The position numbers were made by a program, and so were the translations under genes. From positions 62,001-126,000 of the forward strand of contig CABUPO010000006.1 of the NCBI GenBank assembly GCA_902493385.1: DNA of 64,000 nt, written 5' to 3'. The notes under the pieces were generated by a model. The model was not told where the DNA came from, made no database searches, and worked only from the letters and a program-made list of their open reading frames with translations. Shown piece by piece: positions 42,911-52,076 of this stretch. This stretch comes from an uncultured Lachnospiraceae bacterium. GTDB taxonomy: Bacteria > Bacillota > Clostridia > Lachnospirales > Lachnospiraceae. Position 1 is the first letter of the stretch. Every line of letters begins with the position of its first letter.

Positions 42911-43619
42911 CATTAATATAGTCCAGTATTCCCTGACATATGGCGTCTGCTGTTTTTTCCTGGTAAGCTTTATCCGTAAGCAGAGATTCTTCCGAGTAGC
43001 TGCTTAAGAATCCGCATTCTACTATTACGATGGAACGAGTCGTGTTTTTAAGAAGATAATAGCTTGTGTTAGCCTTAGGCTGTCTGTGATTGTCAGGATT
43101 TTGCAAGCGTATCAGAGCGTTTTGTATATATTCTGCTAGAACGCCGGAATTATTTTTTGTATCTTCTTCGTTTCCGTAATAGAATACCTGTGCGCCGGAT
43201 ACGTTTGTGTCAGGAAAGCTGTTCTGATGTATGCTTATTACGAAATCAGGTTTTGCAGCTTCTATTATCTCTATTCTATGGTTGAGGTCGTCCGTTTTTT
43301 TGTTAGCGCAGTCAGGAGAGCATAGTTCGTTGTCATCTGTTCTTGTCATTACTACTCTGCAGCCGTTTTTTTCAAGCTCGGTTTTCAGAAGAAGTGAAAT
43401 GGACAGATTGATGTCTTTTTCAAGAGTTCCTGTTATGCCTATTTTTCCGGGGTCGTAGCCCCCGTGTCCAGGATCTATAACAATGGTTTTTTTGGGCTTC
43501 CATTCAGGAAGCATATTACTTACATATAATGAATATACGGTGTTAAATAATGACGCCATGCCGAAAGCCACAATAATAAATGCAGCTGCAAGGCTTAATT
43601 TGAATTTGATGTTATTCAT
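42903..43619 (-). CDS. cwlD: N-acetylmuramoyl-L-alanine amidase (CwlD-like, Amidase_3)
   Basis: 238 residues: an N-terminal membrane anchor and an Amidase_3 domain. Zinc and catalytic residues are visible: His in VIDPGHGGYDPGKIG, Glu in the INLSISLLLKTELEKNG helix region, His in VISIHQNSF and the catalytic Glu in VIVECGFLSS. In spore formers CwlD starts muramic-lactam formation in the cortex; the size and single domain match CwlD rather than large autolysins. The start at 43619 has AGGACT upstream. Confidence 0.85.
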   Translation of the reverse strand: MNNIKFKLSLAAAFIIVAFGMASLFNTVYSLYVSNMLPEWKPKKTIVIDPGHGGYDPGKIGITGTLEKDINLSISLLLKTELEKNGCRVVMTRTDDNELCSPDCANKKTDDLNHRIEIIEAAKPDFVISIHQNSFPDTNVSGAQVFYYGNEEDTKNNSGVLAEYIQNALIRLQNPDNHRQPKANTSYYLLKNTTRSIVIVECGFLSSYSEESLLTDKAYQEKTADAICQGILDYINAS

Positions 43620-43718
43620 TGAAGAGTCCTGTATATGGTTTTAATATAGATTATTATCGAAACTGTTTGATTATGCCTATCTAAGGCTAGACTAAATAGT
43701 ATAAATAGTATATTATAT

Positions 43719-44801
43719 ATGGTTAGTAAGGTTGTGAATTTAGTTATGCCAGATACAGTTATATATAAGATAAGCAGTGATATTACTACAGAAGAATACG
43801 AGTATATAAAAAAAGCCGGTTCTGTTATACGGAGGGGCGGTCTTGTTGCATTTCCGACGGAGACGGTTTATGGACTTGGGGGAAATGCTCTGGACCCCGA
43901 AGCTTCATGCAGGATATACAGCGCTAAGGGAAGGCCTTCGGACAATCCGCTTATAGCGCATATTGCTGATATAAGCCAGCTTAATATGCTCGCCTGTGAA
44001 GTGCCGGATAAGGCGGTAAGACTAATAAGCCGTTTTTGGCCGGGGCCGCTTACGATTATTCTTAAAAAGAAAAAAGAGGTTCCGTATGAGACTACGGGAG
44101 GGCTTGATACAATAGCGGTAAGAATGCCTGATAATCCTGTTGCGCTTGCATTTATCAGGGAAGCGGGCGTGCCTATAGCGGCTCCGAGCGCCAATGTGTC
44201 AGGAAAACCGAGTCCGACTACGGCAGAACATGTAAAATGTGACCTCGACGGCAGGATTGACATTATACTTGACGGCGGGCCTGTAGATATAGGACTTGAA
44301 TCTACTATAGTTGACCTTACGGCAGAAGTTCCGGTAGTATTAAGGCCGGGTTACATAAATACATGTATGTTGGCGGAAGTATTTGGAAGAGTAGAAAAAG
44401 ACCCGGCTCTTTCAGGCAATGTGGGAAAGGATGTAAGGCCGAAAGCCCCGGGGATGAAGTACAGGCATTATGCGCCTGAAGGTGAACTTACAATTATCTC
44501 AGGAGACGCAGATAAGGCGGCGCAGCGTATCAATGAGCTGGCGGGACAGTATGATGAAGCTGAGACAGGAATTATTACTACGACTGAGAATCGGTACAGA
44601 TATAATTATGGTAAAGTTATATGCATAGGCTCAAGGAGCGACGAGCTTAGTATAGCGCGCGGATTATACGGCGCATTAAGAAAAATGGACGAATATAAAA
44701 TAAAGCATATATATATAGAGGGCTTTTCTGATGAAAATCTGGGAGACGCAATAATGAACAGGTTGATGAAAGCTGCCGGGCACAAGATTATTTATGTATA
44801 A
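43719..44801 (+). CDS. L-threonylcarbamoyladenylate synthase (Sua5 type)
   Basis: 360 residues. The YrdC domain (~15-210) has GGLVAFPTETVYGLGGNA and APSANVSGKPSPTTAEHV; the C-terminal Sua5 domain follows the linker APGMKYRHYAP. It makes threonylcarbamoyl-AMP for the t6A37 tRNA modification. The start is uncertain: ATG 43719 has no good ribosome site and ATG 43746 is also possible. The LMW-PTP homologue begins 16 bases downstream, then rpiB. Confidence 0.93.
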   Translation: MVSKVVNLVMPDTVIYKISSDITTEEYEYIKKAGSVIRRGGLVAFPTETVYGLGGNALDPEASCRIYSAKGRPSDNPLIAHIADISQLNMLACEVPDKAVRLISRFWPGPLTIILKKKKEVPYETTGGLDTIAVRMPDNPVALAFIREAGVPIAAPSANVSGKPSPTTAEHVKCDLDGRIDIILDGGPVDIGLESTIVDLTAEVPVVLRPGYINTCMLAEVFGRVEKDPALSGNVGKDVRPKAPGMKYRHYAPEGELTIISGDADKAAQRINELAGQYDEAETGIITTTENRYRYNYGKVICIGSRSDELSIARGLYGALRKMDEYKIKHIYIEGFSDENLGDAIMNRLMKAAGHKIIYV

Positions 44802-44817
44802 AAAAGGAAGAGTGTGT

Positions 44818-45276
44818 ATGAAATATGACAGAATAATATTTGCGGGCAATGATAATATATGCAGGAGTGTTATGGCAGAGGCTGTTTTTTCGCAGTTATA
44901 CAGAAAACATGGCGATAAGCCTGAAATAATGTCAAGAGGCCTTGCCGTATTGTTTGAAGAACCATACAATCCCAAAGCAATGCTTATACTGAAAATGCAT
45001 GGTATAGAGCTTAATGAAGGGCTGTCTGTACAGCTGTCTGATGAAGAGCTTGGTGATAATACGCTTGTGCTTACAATGGGATTTACGGAAAAGCTTAGAA
45101 TATTAGAGGATTACGGGTATACAGGAGAGGTATATACGCTAAAAGAATTTGTCGGCAATGATGACGAGCTTTTGGACCCGTACGGGGAGGAGCTTGATAT
45201 ATATGAGGCCTGTTATCAGGACATATATGAAGTAATAGAACAGATTGTTAAAAAATTAAACGAAGAAAATATATAA
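44818..45276 (+). CDS. LMW protein-tyrosine-phosphatase homologue lacking the nucleophile Cys
   Basis: 152 residues. The fold is that of low-molecular-weight phosphatases or arsenate reductases. The P-loop, usually CxGNxCRSP, reads GNDNICRSVMAEA here: the nucleophilic first Cys is Gly and the next Gly is Asp, while NICRS and the general-acid loop LLDPYG are kept. It is therefore expected to be inactive as a phosphatase and may act as a binding or regulatory protein. ATG 44818 follows AAAAAAGGAAGAG. Sua5-type and rpiB genes flank it, a common order in Lachnospiraceae. Confidence 0.82.
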   Translation: MKYDRIIFAGNDNICRSVMAEAVFSQLYRKHGDKPEIMSRGLAVLFEEPYNPKAMLILKMHGIELNEGLSVQLSDEELGDNTLVLTMGFTEKLRILEDYGYTGEVYTLKEFVGNDDELLDPYGEELDIYEACYQDIYEVIEQIVKKLNEENI

Positions 45277-45290
45277 GGGGGTAACGTGTT

Positions 45291-45728
45291 ATGATAGCTA
45301 TAGGAAGCGATCATGGAGGTTATGAATTAAAGCAGGAGATAATTAGTTATCTTGAAAAATCCGGTATTGAATATAAGGATTACGGAACTTATACAAAAGA
45401 TTCATGTGATTATCCTGTATATGCAAAAAAGGTTGCGAAGGCAGTTTTAAGCGGAGAATGTGAAAAAGGGATACTGATATGCGGAACAGGTATCGGAATT
45501 TCTATTACCGCTAATAAGTTTAAAGGAATACGCGCGGCTCTCTGCCATGATTGTTTCAGCGCGCAGGCGACCAGAGAGCATAACGACGCCAATATTGTTG
45601 CAATGGGCGCAAGGGTAGTAGGACCGGGACTTGCAATAAAGATTGTCGATACATTTCTTCATACTGAATTTTCAGGAGATGAGAGACATATTAACAGAAT
45701 CAGGCAGATTGAGGAAGATATGGAGTGA
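45291..45728 (+). CDS. rpiB: Ribose-5-phosphate isomerase B
   Basis: 145 residues. IGSDHGGYELKQEI at the N-terminus and the catalytic Cys in ILICGTGIGISITANK define RpiB/LacAB; the conserved His is in CHDCFSAQATREHNDANI. It interconverts ribose- and ribulose-5-phosphate in the pentose phosphate pathway. The ribosome site is AAGGGGG. The end lies 5 bases before proC. Confidence 0.93.
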   Translation: MIAIGSDHGGYELKQEIISYLEKSGIEYKDYGTYTKDSCDYPVYAKKVAKAVLSGECEKGILICGTGIGISITANKFKGIRAALCHDCFSAQATREHNDANIVAMGARVVGPGLAIKIVDTFLHTEFSGDERHINRIRQIEEDME

Positions 45729-45733
45729 TTGGT

Positions 45734-46528
45734 ATGAAGATAGGATTTATTGGATGCGGCAATATGGCTAAAGCAATAATTGCCGGGCTGATTAATACAG
45801 GAACATTTCTTCCTGAAGAGATAATTGCGTCAGATCAGAGTGGTAAAGCGCTTTCTGATGCGGAAAGTACATACGGAATTAATACAACGTCTAATAACAG
45901 CGAGCTTGTTCTGGAATCGGAAATGATTCTTTTAGCTGTAAAGCCGCAGGTTCTTGCTGCGGTGATAGAAGAGATAGGAGATACGGTAAGTGAGAACAAG
46001 ATTATTATATCAATTGTGGCAGGACAGAGCGTTGACCGTATAGAATCGCTGTTTGGAAGGAATATTAAGCTTATAAGGACAATGCCTAATACACCGGCGC
46101 TTTGCGGAGAAGGAATGACTGCGGTATGCGCTAATGGTAATGTTACTGATGTTGAGCTGGCATATGCGTTAAAGATACTCAGGAGTTTTGGTAAAGCGGA
46201 GGTTGTTCCTGAAAAGCTTATGGATGCGGTTGTGGCGGTATCAGGAAGCGCGCCCGCGTATGTTGCAATGTTTATCGAGGCGATGGCTGATGCTGCGGTT
46301 GCAGAAGGAATGCCGCGCGCGCAGGCATATACGTTTGCCGAACAGGCAGTATACGGAACGGCAAAGCTGCTTATTGATACCAATATGCATCCGGGAGAGC
46401 TTAAGGACATGGTTTGCTCTCCGGCGGGAACCACTATAGAGGCAGTAAGGGTGCTTGAAGAAAAAGGAATGAGAAGCGCTGTAATCGAGGCGATGAGAGC
46501 ATGCGCAGATATTTCCTCCAAACTGTGA
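45734..46528 (+). CDS. proC: Pyrroline-5-carboxylate reductase
   Basis: 264 residues. The NAD(P) loop is GFIGCGNMAKAIIAGLI and the P5CR signature region SGSAPAYVAMFIEAMADAAV is intact. It makes proline from pyrroline-5-carboxylate. ATG 45734 is 8 bases after GGAG; GTG 45725 is less likely. The promoter of the ATP synthase operon starts within a few bases of its stop. Confidence 0.95.
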   Translation: MKIGFIGCGNMAKAIIAGLINTGTFLPEEIIASDQSGKALSDAESTYGINTTSNNSELVLESEMILLAVKPQVLAAVIEEIGDTVSENKIIISIVAGQSVDRIESLFGRNIKLIRTMPNTPALCGEGMTAVCANGNVTDVELAYALKILRSFGKAEVVPEKLMDAVVAVSGSAPAYVAMFIEAMADAAVAEGMPRAQAYTFAEQAVYGTAKLLIDTNMHPGELKDMVCSPAGTTIEAVRVLEEKGMRSAVIEAMRACADISSKL

Positions 46529-46536
46529 TATTATAG

Positions 46537-46565
46537 TGGACTTTGCCTGTTTTTAGTGCTATAAT
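46537..46565 (+). promoter_or_regulatory. ATP synthase operon promoter (extended -10)
   Basis: TGGACT (46537-46542), 17-base spacer, TATAAT (46560-46565) preceded by TGC, an extended -10 element. The first operon gene starts 29 bases later. Confidence 0.65.
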
Positions 46566-46593
46566 ACTGTCGGTTGATTGGGGAATATTAACA

Positions 46594-46932
46594 ATGGGAA
46601 AGAAAATAAAAAAGCAGACGCAGCCATCAGAATTATCTGAGGTCGCAAAAGGAATATCAATGATTCTGCAGATAGGAATCAGTATGATAGTGCCGGTTGG
46701 CTTATGCTTGTTTATAGGGTATAAGCTTGATACATGGTTTAATAAGAGCTGCTTTATGATTATCTTTATGATTCTTGGTTTTCTGGCGGGAATCCGGAGT
46801 GTATATTCCATTACCAAGAGTTTTTATGCAAAGGATTTAAAAAAAGAAAAAGAAAATCAAAAGTATTTTTCAGATTTGTACAGTGAACATGAAAAGAATA
46901 AGTCGGGCGGCGAAAAAGACCAGCATAAGTAG
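46594..46932 (+). CDS. atpZ: AtpZ/AtpI-family accessory membrane protein
   Basis: 112 residues with two membrane helices (ISMIVPVGLCLFIGYKLDTW, FMIIFMILGFLAGIRSVYSI) and a charged C-terminus. This matches the AtpZ (F0F1-ATPase subunit, putative) family encoded first in many Firmicutes atp operons; AtpZ and AtpI are thought to help c-ring assembly or magnesium uptake. ATG 46594 follows TTGGGGAA; the frame from 46543 would overlap the promoter. Confidence 0.8.
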   Translation: MGKKIKKQTQPSELSEVAKGISMILQIGISMIVPVGLCLFIGYKLDTWFNKSCFMIIFMILGFLAGIRSVYSITKSFYAKDLKKEKENQKYFSDLYSEHEKNKSGGEKDQHK

Positions 46933-46946
46933 TATTGGAGGCAGAT

Positions 46947-47351
46947 ATGGAACAGGGAATAAGGACATATCGTGAAATGGCGGCTGCAATTATAATTCAG
47001 GTAATTGTGTATGCGGCGGCAGGTGCGTTTATAAGCAGACAGTATGTCATTTTTCCGGTAAGTGCAGTTATAGGCGGAGCAATTGCCTTTGGAGTGCTTG
47101 GCAATATGCGAAGATGTATTGATATAGCGCTTGATCTTGATCCTGAATCTGCTAAAAAATATGGCAGAAAGCAGTCTGTTATAAGAATTGCGACAATGGG
47201 ACTTGCTTTGTGTGCGTCGTTCTTTTTCAGAGAGTATGTTAATCCTTGGGGTGTGCTTGTGGGGATTTTTTCATTAAAATTTTCGGCATATCTTCAGCCG
47301 TTAGTTCACAGATGCTTTGATTTTATTAAGGAAAAGGAGGATAAGAGGTAA
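46947..47351 (+). CDS. atpI: ATP synthase protein I
   Basis: 134 residues with four membrane helices and a short basic C-terminus; the size, topology and place ahead of atpB fit AtpI, the c-ring assembly chaperone. ATG 46947 has GGAGG 6 bases upstream. Sequence motifs in this family are weak, so the call depends on context. Confidence 0.75.
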   Translation: MEQGIRTYREMAAAIIIQVIVYAAAGAFISRQYVIFPVSAVIGGAIAFGVLGNMRRCIDIALDLDPESAKKYGRKQSVIRIATMGLALCASFFFREYVNPWGVLVGIFSLKFSAYLQPLVHRCFDFIKEKEDKR

Positions 47352-47354
47352 GTG

Positions 47355-48110
47355 ATGTCAGTATTAACCCAGGGTACGCAGAAAGCTTCGCTTATGCTTA
47401 GTGACAGTGCGTCGAACCTGAGCTTTTTTATTGAAGGGTATGTTAAGTTTAATCTGTTTGGACAGACATTATACATTACCACGACGCATGTGTGCCTGAG
47501 TATTATATTTATAGCGCTGGTTGTATTTGCAGTTATTGCCAACAGAGTTATACGAAAAGCTGACCCCCAAAAACCACCTAAAGGTTTTCTCAATGTTATC
47601 GAGCTGATTGTTGAATCCGTAGATAACATGCTCGTAAGCTCAATGGGTGAAAAACATGGACCGAGATTTGCTAATTATGTAGGTTCATTATTTGCTTTTT
47701 TGCTGCTGTGTAATCTCAGTGGCCTTATCGGGTTAAGGCCTCCGACAGCAGATTTTGGCGTTACATTCCCACTGGCGCTCATTACATGGGTTCTGATTCA
47801 GTTTAACGGAATAAGATATCAGAAATGGGGCAAGCTTAAGAGCTTGTTTGAACCGATATTTTTATTCTTCCCGGTTAATGTTATCAGTGAGGTGTCTACA
47901 CCTATTTCAATGTCGCTGCGTTTGTTCGGTAATATGTTTTCCGGAACGCTCATGATGGCATTGATATACGGCCTGCTTAAGGTATTTGCCGTAGGATGGC
48001 CGGCGTTTCTTCATGCATATCTGGATGTGTTTGCCGGAGTATTGCAGGCATACGTATTCGTAATGCTTACTATGGTATTTATATATAACCAGATTGGTGA
48101 AGAAGAATAA
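47355..48110 (+). CDS. atpB: ATP synthase subunit a
   Basis: 251 residues with five to six membrane helices. The essential Arg of the ion half-channel is in ISMSLRLFGNMFSGTLMM; the last helix (AYVFVMLTMVFIYNQIGEEE) is also conserved. It conducts ions to and from the c ring. ATG 47355 comes 3 bases after the atpI stop. Confidence 0.95.
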   Translation: MSVLTQGTQKASLMLSDSASNLSFFIEGYVKFNLFGQTLYITTTHVCLSIIFIALVVFAVIANRVIRKADPQKPPKGFLNVIELIVESVDNMLVSSMGEKHGPRFANYVGSLFAFLLLCNLSGLIGLRPPTADFGVTFPLALITWVLIQFNGIRYQKWGKLKSLFEPIFLFFPVNVISEVSTPISMSLRLFGNMFSGTLMMALIYGLLKVFAVGWPAFLHAYLDVFAGVLQAYVFVMLTMVFIYNQIGEEE

Positions 48111-48161
48111 ACAGGTAAAAGTATTTAAATTATTTACATTTATTTTAAGGAGGATTCTATA

Positions 48162-48422
48162 ATGGAAGGAATTTCAAGTGAAGCATTTGTATTAGGATGT
48201 TCAGCAATTGGCGCAGGTCTGGCAGTTATCGCAGGTATCGGACCTGGTGTTGGTCAGGGTATCGCAGCAGGTTACGGCGCTTCTGCAGTCGGACGTAATC
48301 CGGGCGCAAGAGGAAGCATTATGTCAACAATGCTTTTGGGACAGGCCGTTGCCGAGACAACAGGTCTTTATGGTTTCGTAGTAGCGCTGCTGTTAATGTT
48401 TGTTAAGCCATTAATGCCGTAA
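48162..48422 (+). CDS. atpE: ATP synthase subunit c with sodium-binding residues
   Basis: 86 residues, two membrane helices. Numbered from the start Met, Gln32 (GVGQG), Val63, Glu65, Thr66, Thr67 and Tyr70 (AVAETTGLYG) occupy the same places as Q32, V63, E65, S66, T67 and Y70 of the Ilyobacter tartaricus sodium c ring; Ser66 is replaced by Thr, which keeps the hydroxyl. Proton-type c subunits usually lack the Gln and the hydroxyl residue after Glu. The loop GRNPGAR is standard. The ribosome site is AAGGAGG. Confidence 0.95.
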   Translation: MEGISSEAFVLGCSAIGAGLAVIAGIGPGVGQGIAAGYGASAVGRNPGARGSIMSTMLLGQAVAETTGLYGFVVALLLMFVKPLMP

Positions 48423-48470
48423 ATAAGCCTTTATTGATTAGAGAAAGCTTAAGAGAGGAGGCTTATAATA

Positions 48471-49046
48471 TTGAATAGCATATTGGCAGTTCAGAATATG
48501 TCGGTTACGCTGGCAGAAGAGGGCGGTATATGGCAGAGAATATTCGGTCTTGATGCACAGACCCTTTTTGATACGTGTATAACGCTTATTGCGATGCTTA
48601 TTTTATTCATATTGCTTTCATATCTTTTATTCAATCCTGCAAGAGAGCTTATCAAGAAGCGTCAGACTCTTATAGCCAATGATATGGCTGATGCAAAGAA
48701 AGAGAAAGAAGAAGCAATTGCATTTAAAGAGGAATATGATTCGAGGCTTAAGGCAGTAAAAACCGAAGCTGATGAGATTATGAGTCAGACAAGAAAGAAA
48801 GCTAAAAAGCAGGAAAATGAGATAGTAGACGAAGCAAAGGAAGAAGCTCACAGAATTATTAAGAGAGCGGAAAAAGAAGCTGAGCGCCAGAAGAGCAAGG
48901 CGCAGGATGAAATGAAGAAAGAAATTATTTCTGTTGCAGCTCTTATGGCAGAAAAAATGGTTACCGTATCTATGGATGAAGCAAGCCAGAATGAGATGAT
49001 AGAGAATACACTTAAGGAAATGGGTGAGAGCACATGGCAAAATTAG
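48471..49046 (+). CDS. atpF: ATP synthase subunit b
   Basis: 191 residues: a short outer segment, one membrane helix (LFDTCITLIAMLILFILLSYL), then a long charged coiled coil (AKKEKEEAIAFKEEYDSRLK). It is the peripheral stalk. The start is TTG at 48471 with AGAGGAGG 9 bases ahead. Its end overlaps atpH by 13 bases. Confidence 0.94.
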   Translation: MNSILAVQNMSVTLAEEGGIWQRIFGLDAQTLFDTCITLIAMLILFILLSYLLFNPARELIKKRQTLIANDMADAKKEKEEAIAFKEEYDSRLKAVKTEADEIMSQTRKKAKKQENEIVDEAKEEAHRIIKRAEKEAERQKSKAQDEMKKEIISVAALMAEKMVTVSMDEASQNEMIENTLKEMGESTWQN

Positions 49047-49582
49047 TATCCAAAACATATGGAGACGCTTTATTTGATCTTGCCCTTAGCAAGGATGTAC
49101 TAAAGGATGTGTGGGATGAGGTTGATGCTGTAGGACAGATATGGAAAGATAATGCTGACCTTGCGGCGCTCATGGAGCATCCACGTATCGATATAGAAGA
49201 AAAGGTTCAGCTTATAAAGAATATTTTTGACGGAAGAGTTTCTGATATTATGACAGGTTTTCTTGTTACCGTGATTGAAAAGGGACGCGCTTCCGAGCTT
49301 GAGAATATATTCGATTATTTTACGGACAGGGCAAGGCAGTACTATAACATTGGTGTGGCATATGTTACTTCTGCGGTTTTGCTGACCGACAGTCAGAAGG
49401 AGCAGATTGTCAAAAGGCTCATTGAAGTCACACAGTATGTTGAGTTCGTGATGAATTACAGTGTTGATCCGAAGCTCATAGGCGGAATGATTATTCGCAT
49501 AGGAGACCGTGTAATGGATAACAGTGTTAAGAATAAGCTTAATACATTGTCCAGAACACTTATGGGTATTCAGTTAAATTAG
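49034..49582 (+). CDS. atpH: ATP synthase subunit delta
   Basis: 182 residues, with the OSCP/delta C-terminal block SVDPKLIGGMIIRIGDRVMD and N-terminal helical domain (YGDALFDLAL). It joins the stalk to F1. ATG 49034 lies within atpF, which implies coupling. Confidence 0.94.
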   Translation: MAKLVSKTYGDALFDLALSKDVLKDVWDEVDAVGQIWKDNADLAALMEHPRIDIEEKVQLIKNIFDGRVSDIMTGFLVTVIEKGRASELENIFDYFTDRARQYYNIGVAYVTSAVLLTDSQKEQIVKRLIEVTQYVEFVMNYSVDPKLIGGMIIRIGDRVMDNSVKNKLNTLSRTLMGIQLN

Positions 49583-49614
49583 TGAATAAGTGAAAAGGAG
49601 GGTGCTTTGGGAAA

Positions 49615-51126
49615 ATGAATTTGAGACCGGAAGAAATCAGTTCTGTAATAAAAGAACAGATTCAGAAATACAGTACCGGATTTGAAGTGTCAGATGTTGG
49701 TACGGTAATTCAGGTGGCTGACGGCATTGCCAGAATTCATGGACTTGAAAAAGCCATGCAGGGCGAGCTGTTGGAATTTCCTAATGAGATATATGGAATG
49801 GTGCTTAACCTCGAAGAGGATAATGTCGGCGCTGTTCTGTTAGGTGACGCCAGCAATATTAATGAGGGCGACACAGTTAAAACGACCGGAAGAGTTGTTG
49901 AGGTTCCTGTAGGCGACGCAATGCTTGGACGTGTTGTTAATGCGCTTGGCCAGCCTGTTGACGGTAAAGGGCCTATAGAGACAGATAAATTCAGACAGAT
50001 TGAAAGAGTAGCTTCAGGCGTTATTTCAAGAAAATCAGTTGATACGCCTCTTCAGACAGGTATCAAGGCTATTGACGCGATGGTTCCGATTGGTCGCGGA
50101 CAGCGCGAGCTTATTATCGGCGACCGTCAGACAGGAAAGACAGCTATAGCTATAGACACAATTATTAACCAAAAGGGACAGGGGGTTAACTGTATATATG
50201 TTGCCATAGGACAGAAAGCCTCTACTGTTGCCGGTATAGTTAAGACGCTTGAAGAACACGGTGCAATGGATTATACAACTGTTGTTGTATCTACAGCCAG
50301 CGAGCTGGCGCCGCTTCAATATATAGCTCCATATTCAGGCTGTACAATGGGTGAAGAATGGATGGAGCAGGGTAAGGACGTGCTTGTTGTATATGACGAC
50401 CTCAGTAAGCATGCTGTTGCTTATCGTACGCTTGCGCTTCTTCTTAGAAGACCGCCGGGACGCGAGGCTTATCCTGGAGATGTATTCTATCTTCATTCAA
50501 GACTGCTTGAGAGAGCGGCAAAGCTTAGCGACAAGTTAGGCGGAGGCTCGCTTACTGCGCTTCCTATTATTGAGACGCAGGCAGGCGACGTATCGGCTTA
50601 TATACCTACTAACGTTATATCTATTACAGACGGACAGATATATCTTGAGACTGAGATGTTCAATTCCGGCTTCCGTCCTGCTGTTAATGCAGGTCTGTCG
50701 GTATCGCGTGTAGGTGGTTCGGCTCAGATTAAGGCAATGAAAAAGATTGCGGGGCCTATCCGTATTGAGCTGGCTCAGTTCAGAGAGCTTGCAGCATTCT
50801 CGCAGTTTGGTTCTGATCTTGATGAAGATACAAGACTTAAGCTTGCACAGGGTGAAAGGATTCGTGAGATACTCAAGCAGGATCAGTATAAACCGATGCC
50901 TGTACAGTATCAGGTAATTATTATATATGCTGCCGTTAATAAATATCTTCTTGAGATTGAGGTTGACCAGATACTTGATTTTGAAAAAGGACTGTTTGAG
51001 TACCTTGATTCTAAGTATCCTGAGATACCTTCAAATATCCGCGATGAGAAGGTTATTTCCGATAAAACGGAGGAGCTTCTTAAGAAGGCTGTACCTGAAT
51101 ATATTAAGGAGTTTAAAGGAAATTAA
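49615..51126 (+). CDS. atpA: ATP synthase subunit alpha
   Basis: 503 residues. Walker A is GDRQTGKTA (~residues 169-177); the alpha signature PAVNAGLSVSRVGGSAQ is intact. It forms the non-catalytic nucleotide sites of F1. The ribosome site is AAGGAGG. Confidence 0.97.
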   Translation: MNLRPEEISSVIKEQIQKYSTGFEVSDVGTVIQVADGIARIHGLEKAMQGELLEFPNEIYGMVLNLEEDNVGAVLLGDASNINEGDTVKTTGRVVEVPVGDAMLGRVVNALGQPVDGKGPIETDKFRQIERVASGVISRKSVDTPLQTGIKAIDAMVPIGRGQRELIIGDRQTGKTAIAIDTIINQKGQGVNCIYVAIGQKASTVAGIVKTLEEHGAMDYTTVVVSTASELAPLQYIAPYSGCTMGEEWMEQGKDVLVVYDDLSKHAVAYRTLALLLRRPPGREAYPGDVFYLHSRLLERAAKLSDKLGGGSLTALPIIETQAGDVSAYIPTNVISITDGQIYLETEMFNSGFRPAVNAGLSVSRVGGSAQIKAMKKIAGPIRIELAQFRELAAFSQFGSDLDEDTRLKLAQGERIREILKQDQYKPMPVQYQVIIIYAAVNKYLLEIEVDQILDFEKGLFEYLDSKYPEIPSNIRDEKVISDKTEELLKKAVPEYIKEFKGN

Positions 51127-51155
51127 ACCGGCGTTTTGCGGATTGGAGGATTATT

Positions 51156-52034
51156 ATGGCTACGATGAGAGATATCAAAAGGCGTAAAGAGAGCGTATCC
51201 AGCACAGGCCAGATTACAAAGGCTATGAAGCTTGTTGCTACCGTGAAGCTTCAGAAAGCAAAGAACCGTGCCGAGAGCTCTAAGCCATATTTTGATCAGA
51301 TGTATAAAACGGTATGTTCTATATTGTCAATGTCAAATAACATTACGCATCCGTATATGCAGGGGAATGCTTCTGCAAAGAAGGCTGTTATTGTAATAAC
51401 ATCTAACAGAGGCCTTGCGGGCGGATACAATGCTAATGTTGTAAAGCTTCTGACAAAGGATAAGCGTTTTTCTCCTGACAATACAGTAATATATGCCGTA
51501 GGAAAAAAAGGAGCTGCTACATTCAGCGGGCTTGGATATGAGATAAAAGAGGATTATTCAGAAGCGATTAATTCGCCGTTATTTGCAGATGCAGTGGAAA
51601 TAGGACGCGCTGTTCTTGACGCATATGAGAATGGTGAATTTGGTGAGATATATCTTGCATATACAGTTTTTAAAAATACTGTTACCCATATTCCTACTCT
51701 GCTTAAACTTCTTCCGATGAATATAGAGGAAGAAGCTGCTTCCGAAGATGAGAAGACTTCCGATATTGACAGGCTGACGCTTATGAACTATGAACCTGAA
51801 GCAGAAGAAGCGCTTGAGATGATAGTTCCAAAATATATTAACAGTCTTGTATTCGGAGCTTTGGTCGAGGCCGTTGCAAGTGAGAATGGAGCAAGAATGC
51901 AGGCTATGGATTCTGCTACTAATAATGCAGAGGACATGATAGCAGATCTTACACTTAGATATAACCGTGCAAGGCAGGGAGCGATTACTCAGGAGCTTAC
52001 AGAGATAATTGCAGGTTCGGCAGCGGTTGAATAA
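51156..52034 (+). CDS. atpG: ATP synthase subunit gamma
   Basis: 292 residues. The N-terminal rotor helix (MRDIKRRKESVSSTGQITKA) and the C-terminal one (MDSATNNAEDMIADLTLRYN) are typical. It turns inside the alpha/beta ring. It starts 29 bases after atpA with GGAGG. Confidence 0.96.
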   Translation: MATMRDIKRRKESVSSTGQITKAMKLVATVKLQKAKNRAESSKPYFDQMYKTVCSILSMSNNITHPYMQGNASAKKAVIVITSNRGLAGGYNANVVKLLTKDKRFSPDNTVIYAVGKKGAATFSGLGYEIKEDYSEAINSPLFADAVEIGRAVLDAYENGEFGEIYLAYTVFKNTVTHIPTLLKLLPMNIEEEAASEDEKTSDIDRLTLMNYEPEAEEALEMIVPKYINSLVFGALVEAVASENGARMQAMDSATNNAEDMIADLTLRYNRARQGAITQELTEIIAGSAAVE

Positions 52035-52076
52035 TACTTTGATAAGCCATATATATGTGGCAGAATGGAGGAAATA

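Noticed and set aside
45835..46521. 228-residue minus-strand frame opposite proC
   Set aside because: Ser/Ala/Ile-rich shadow of the proC codons; proC has all family motifs.
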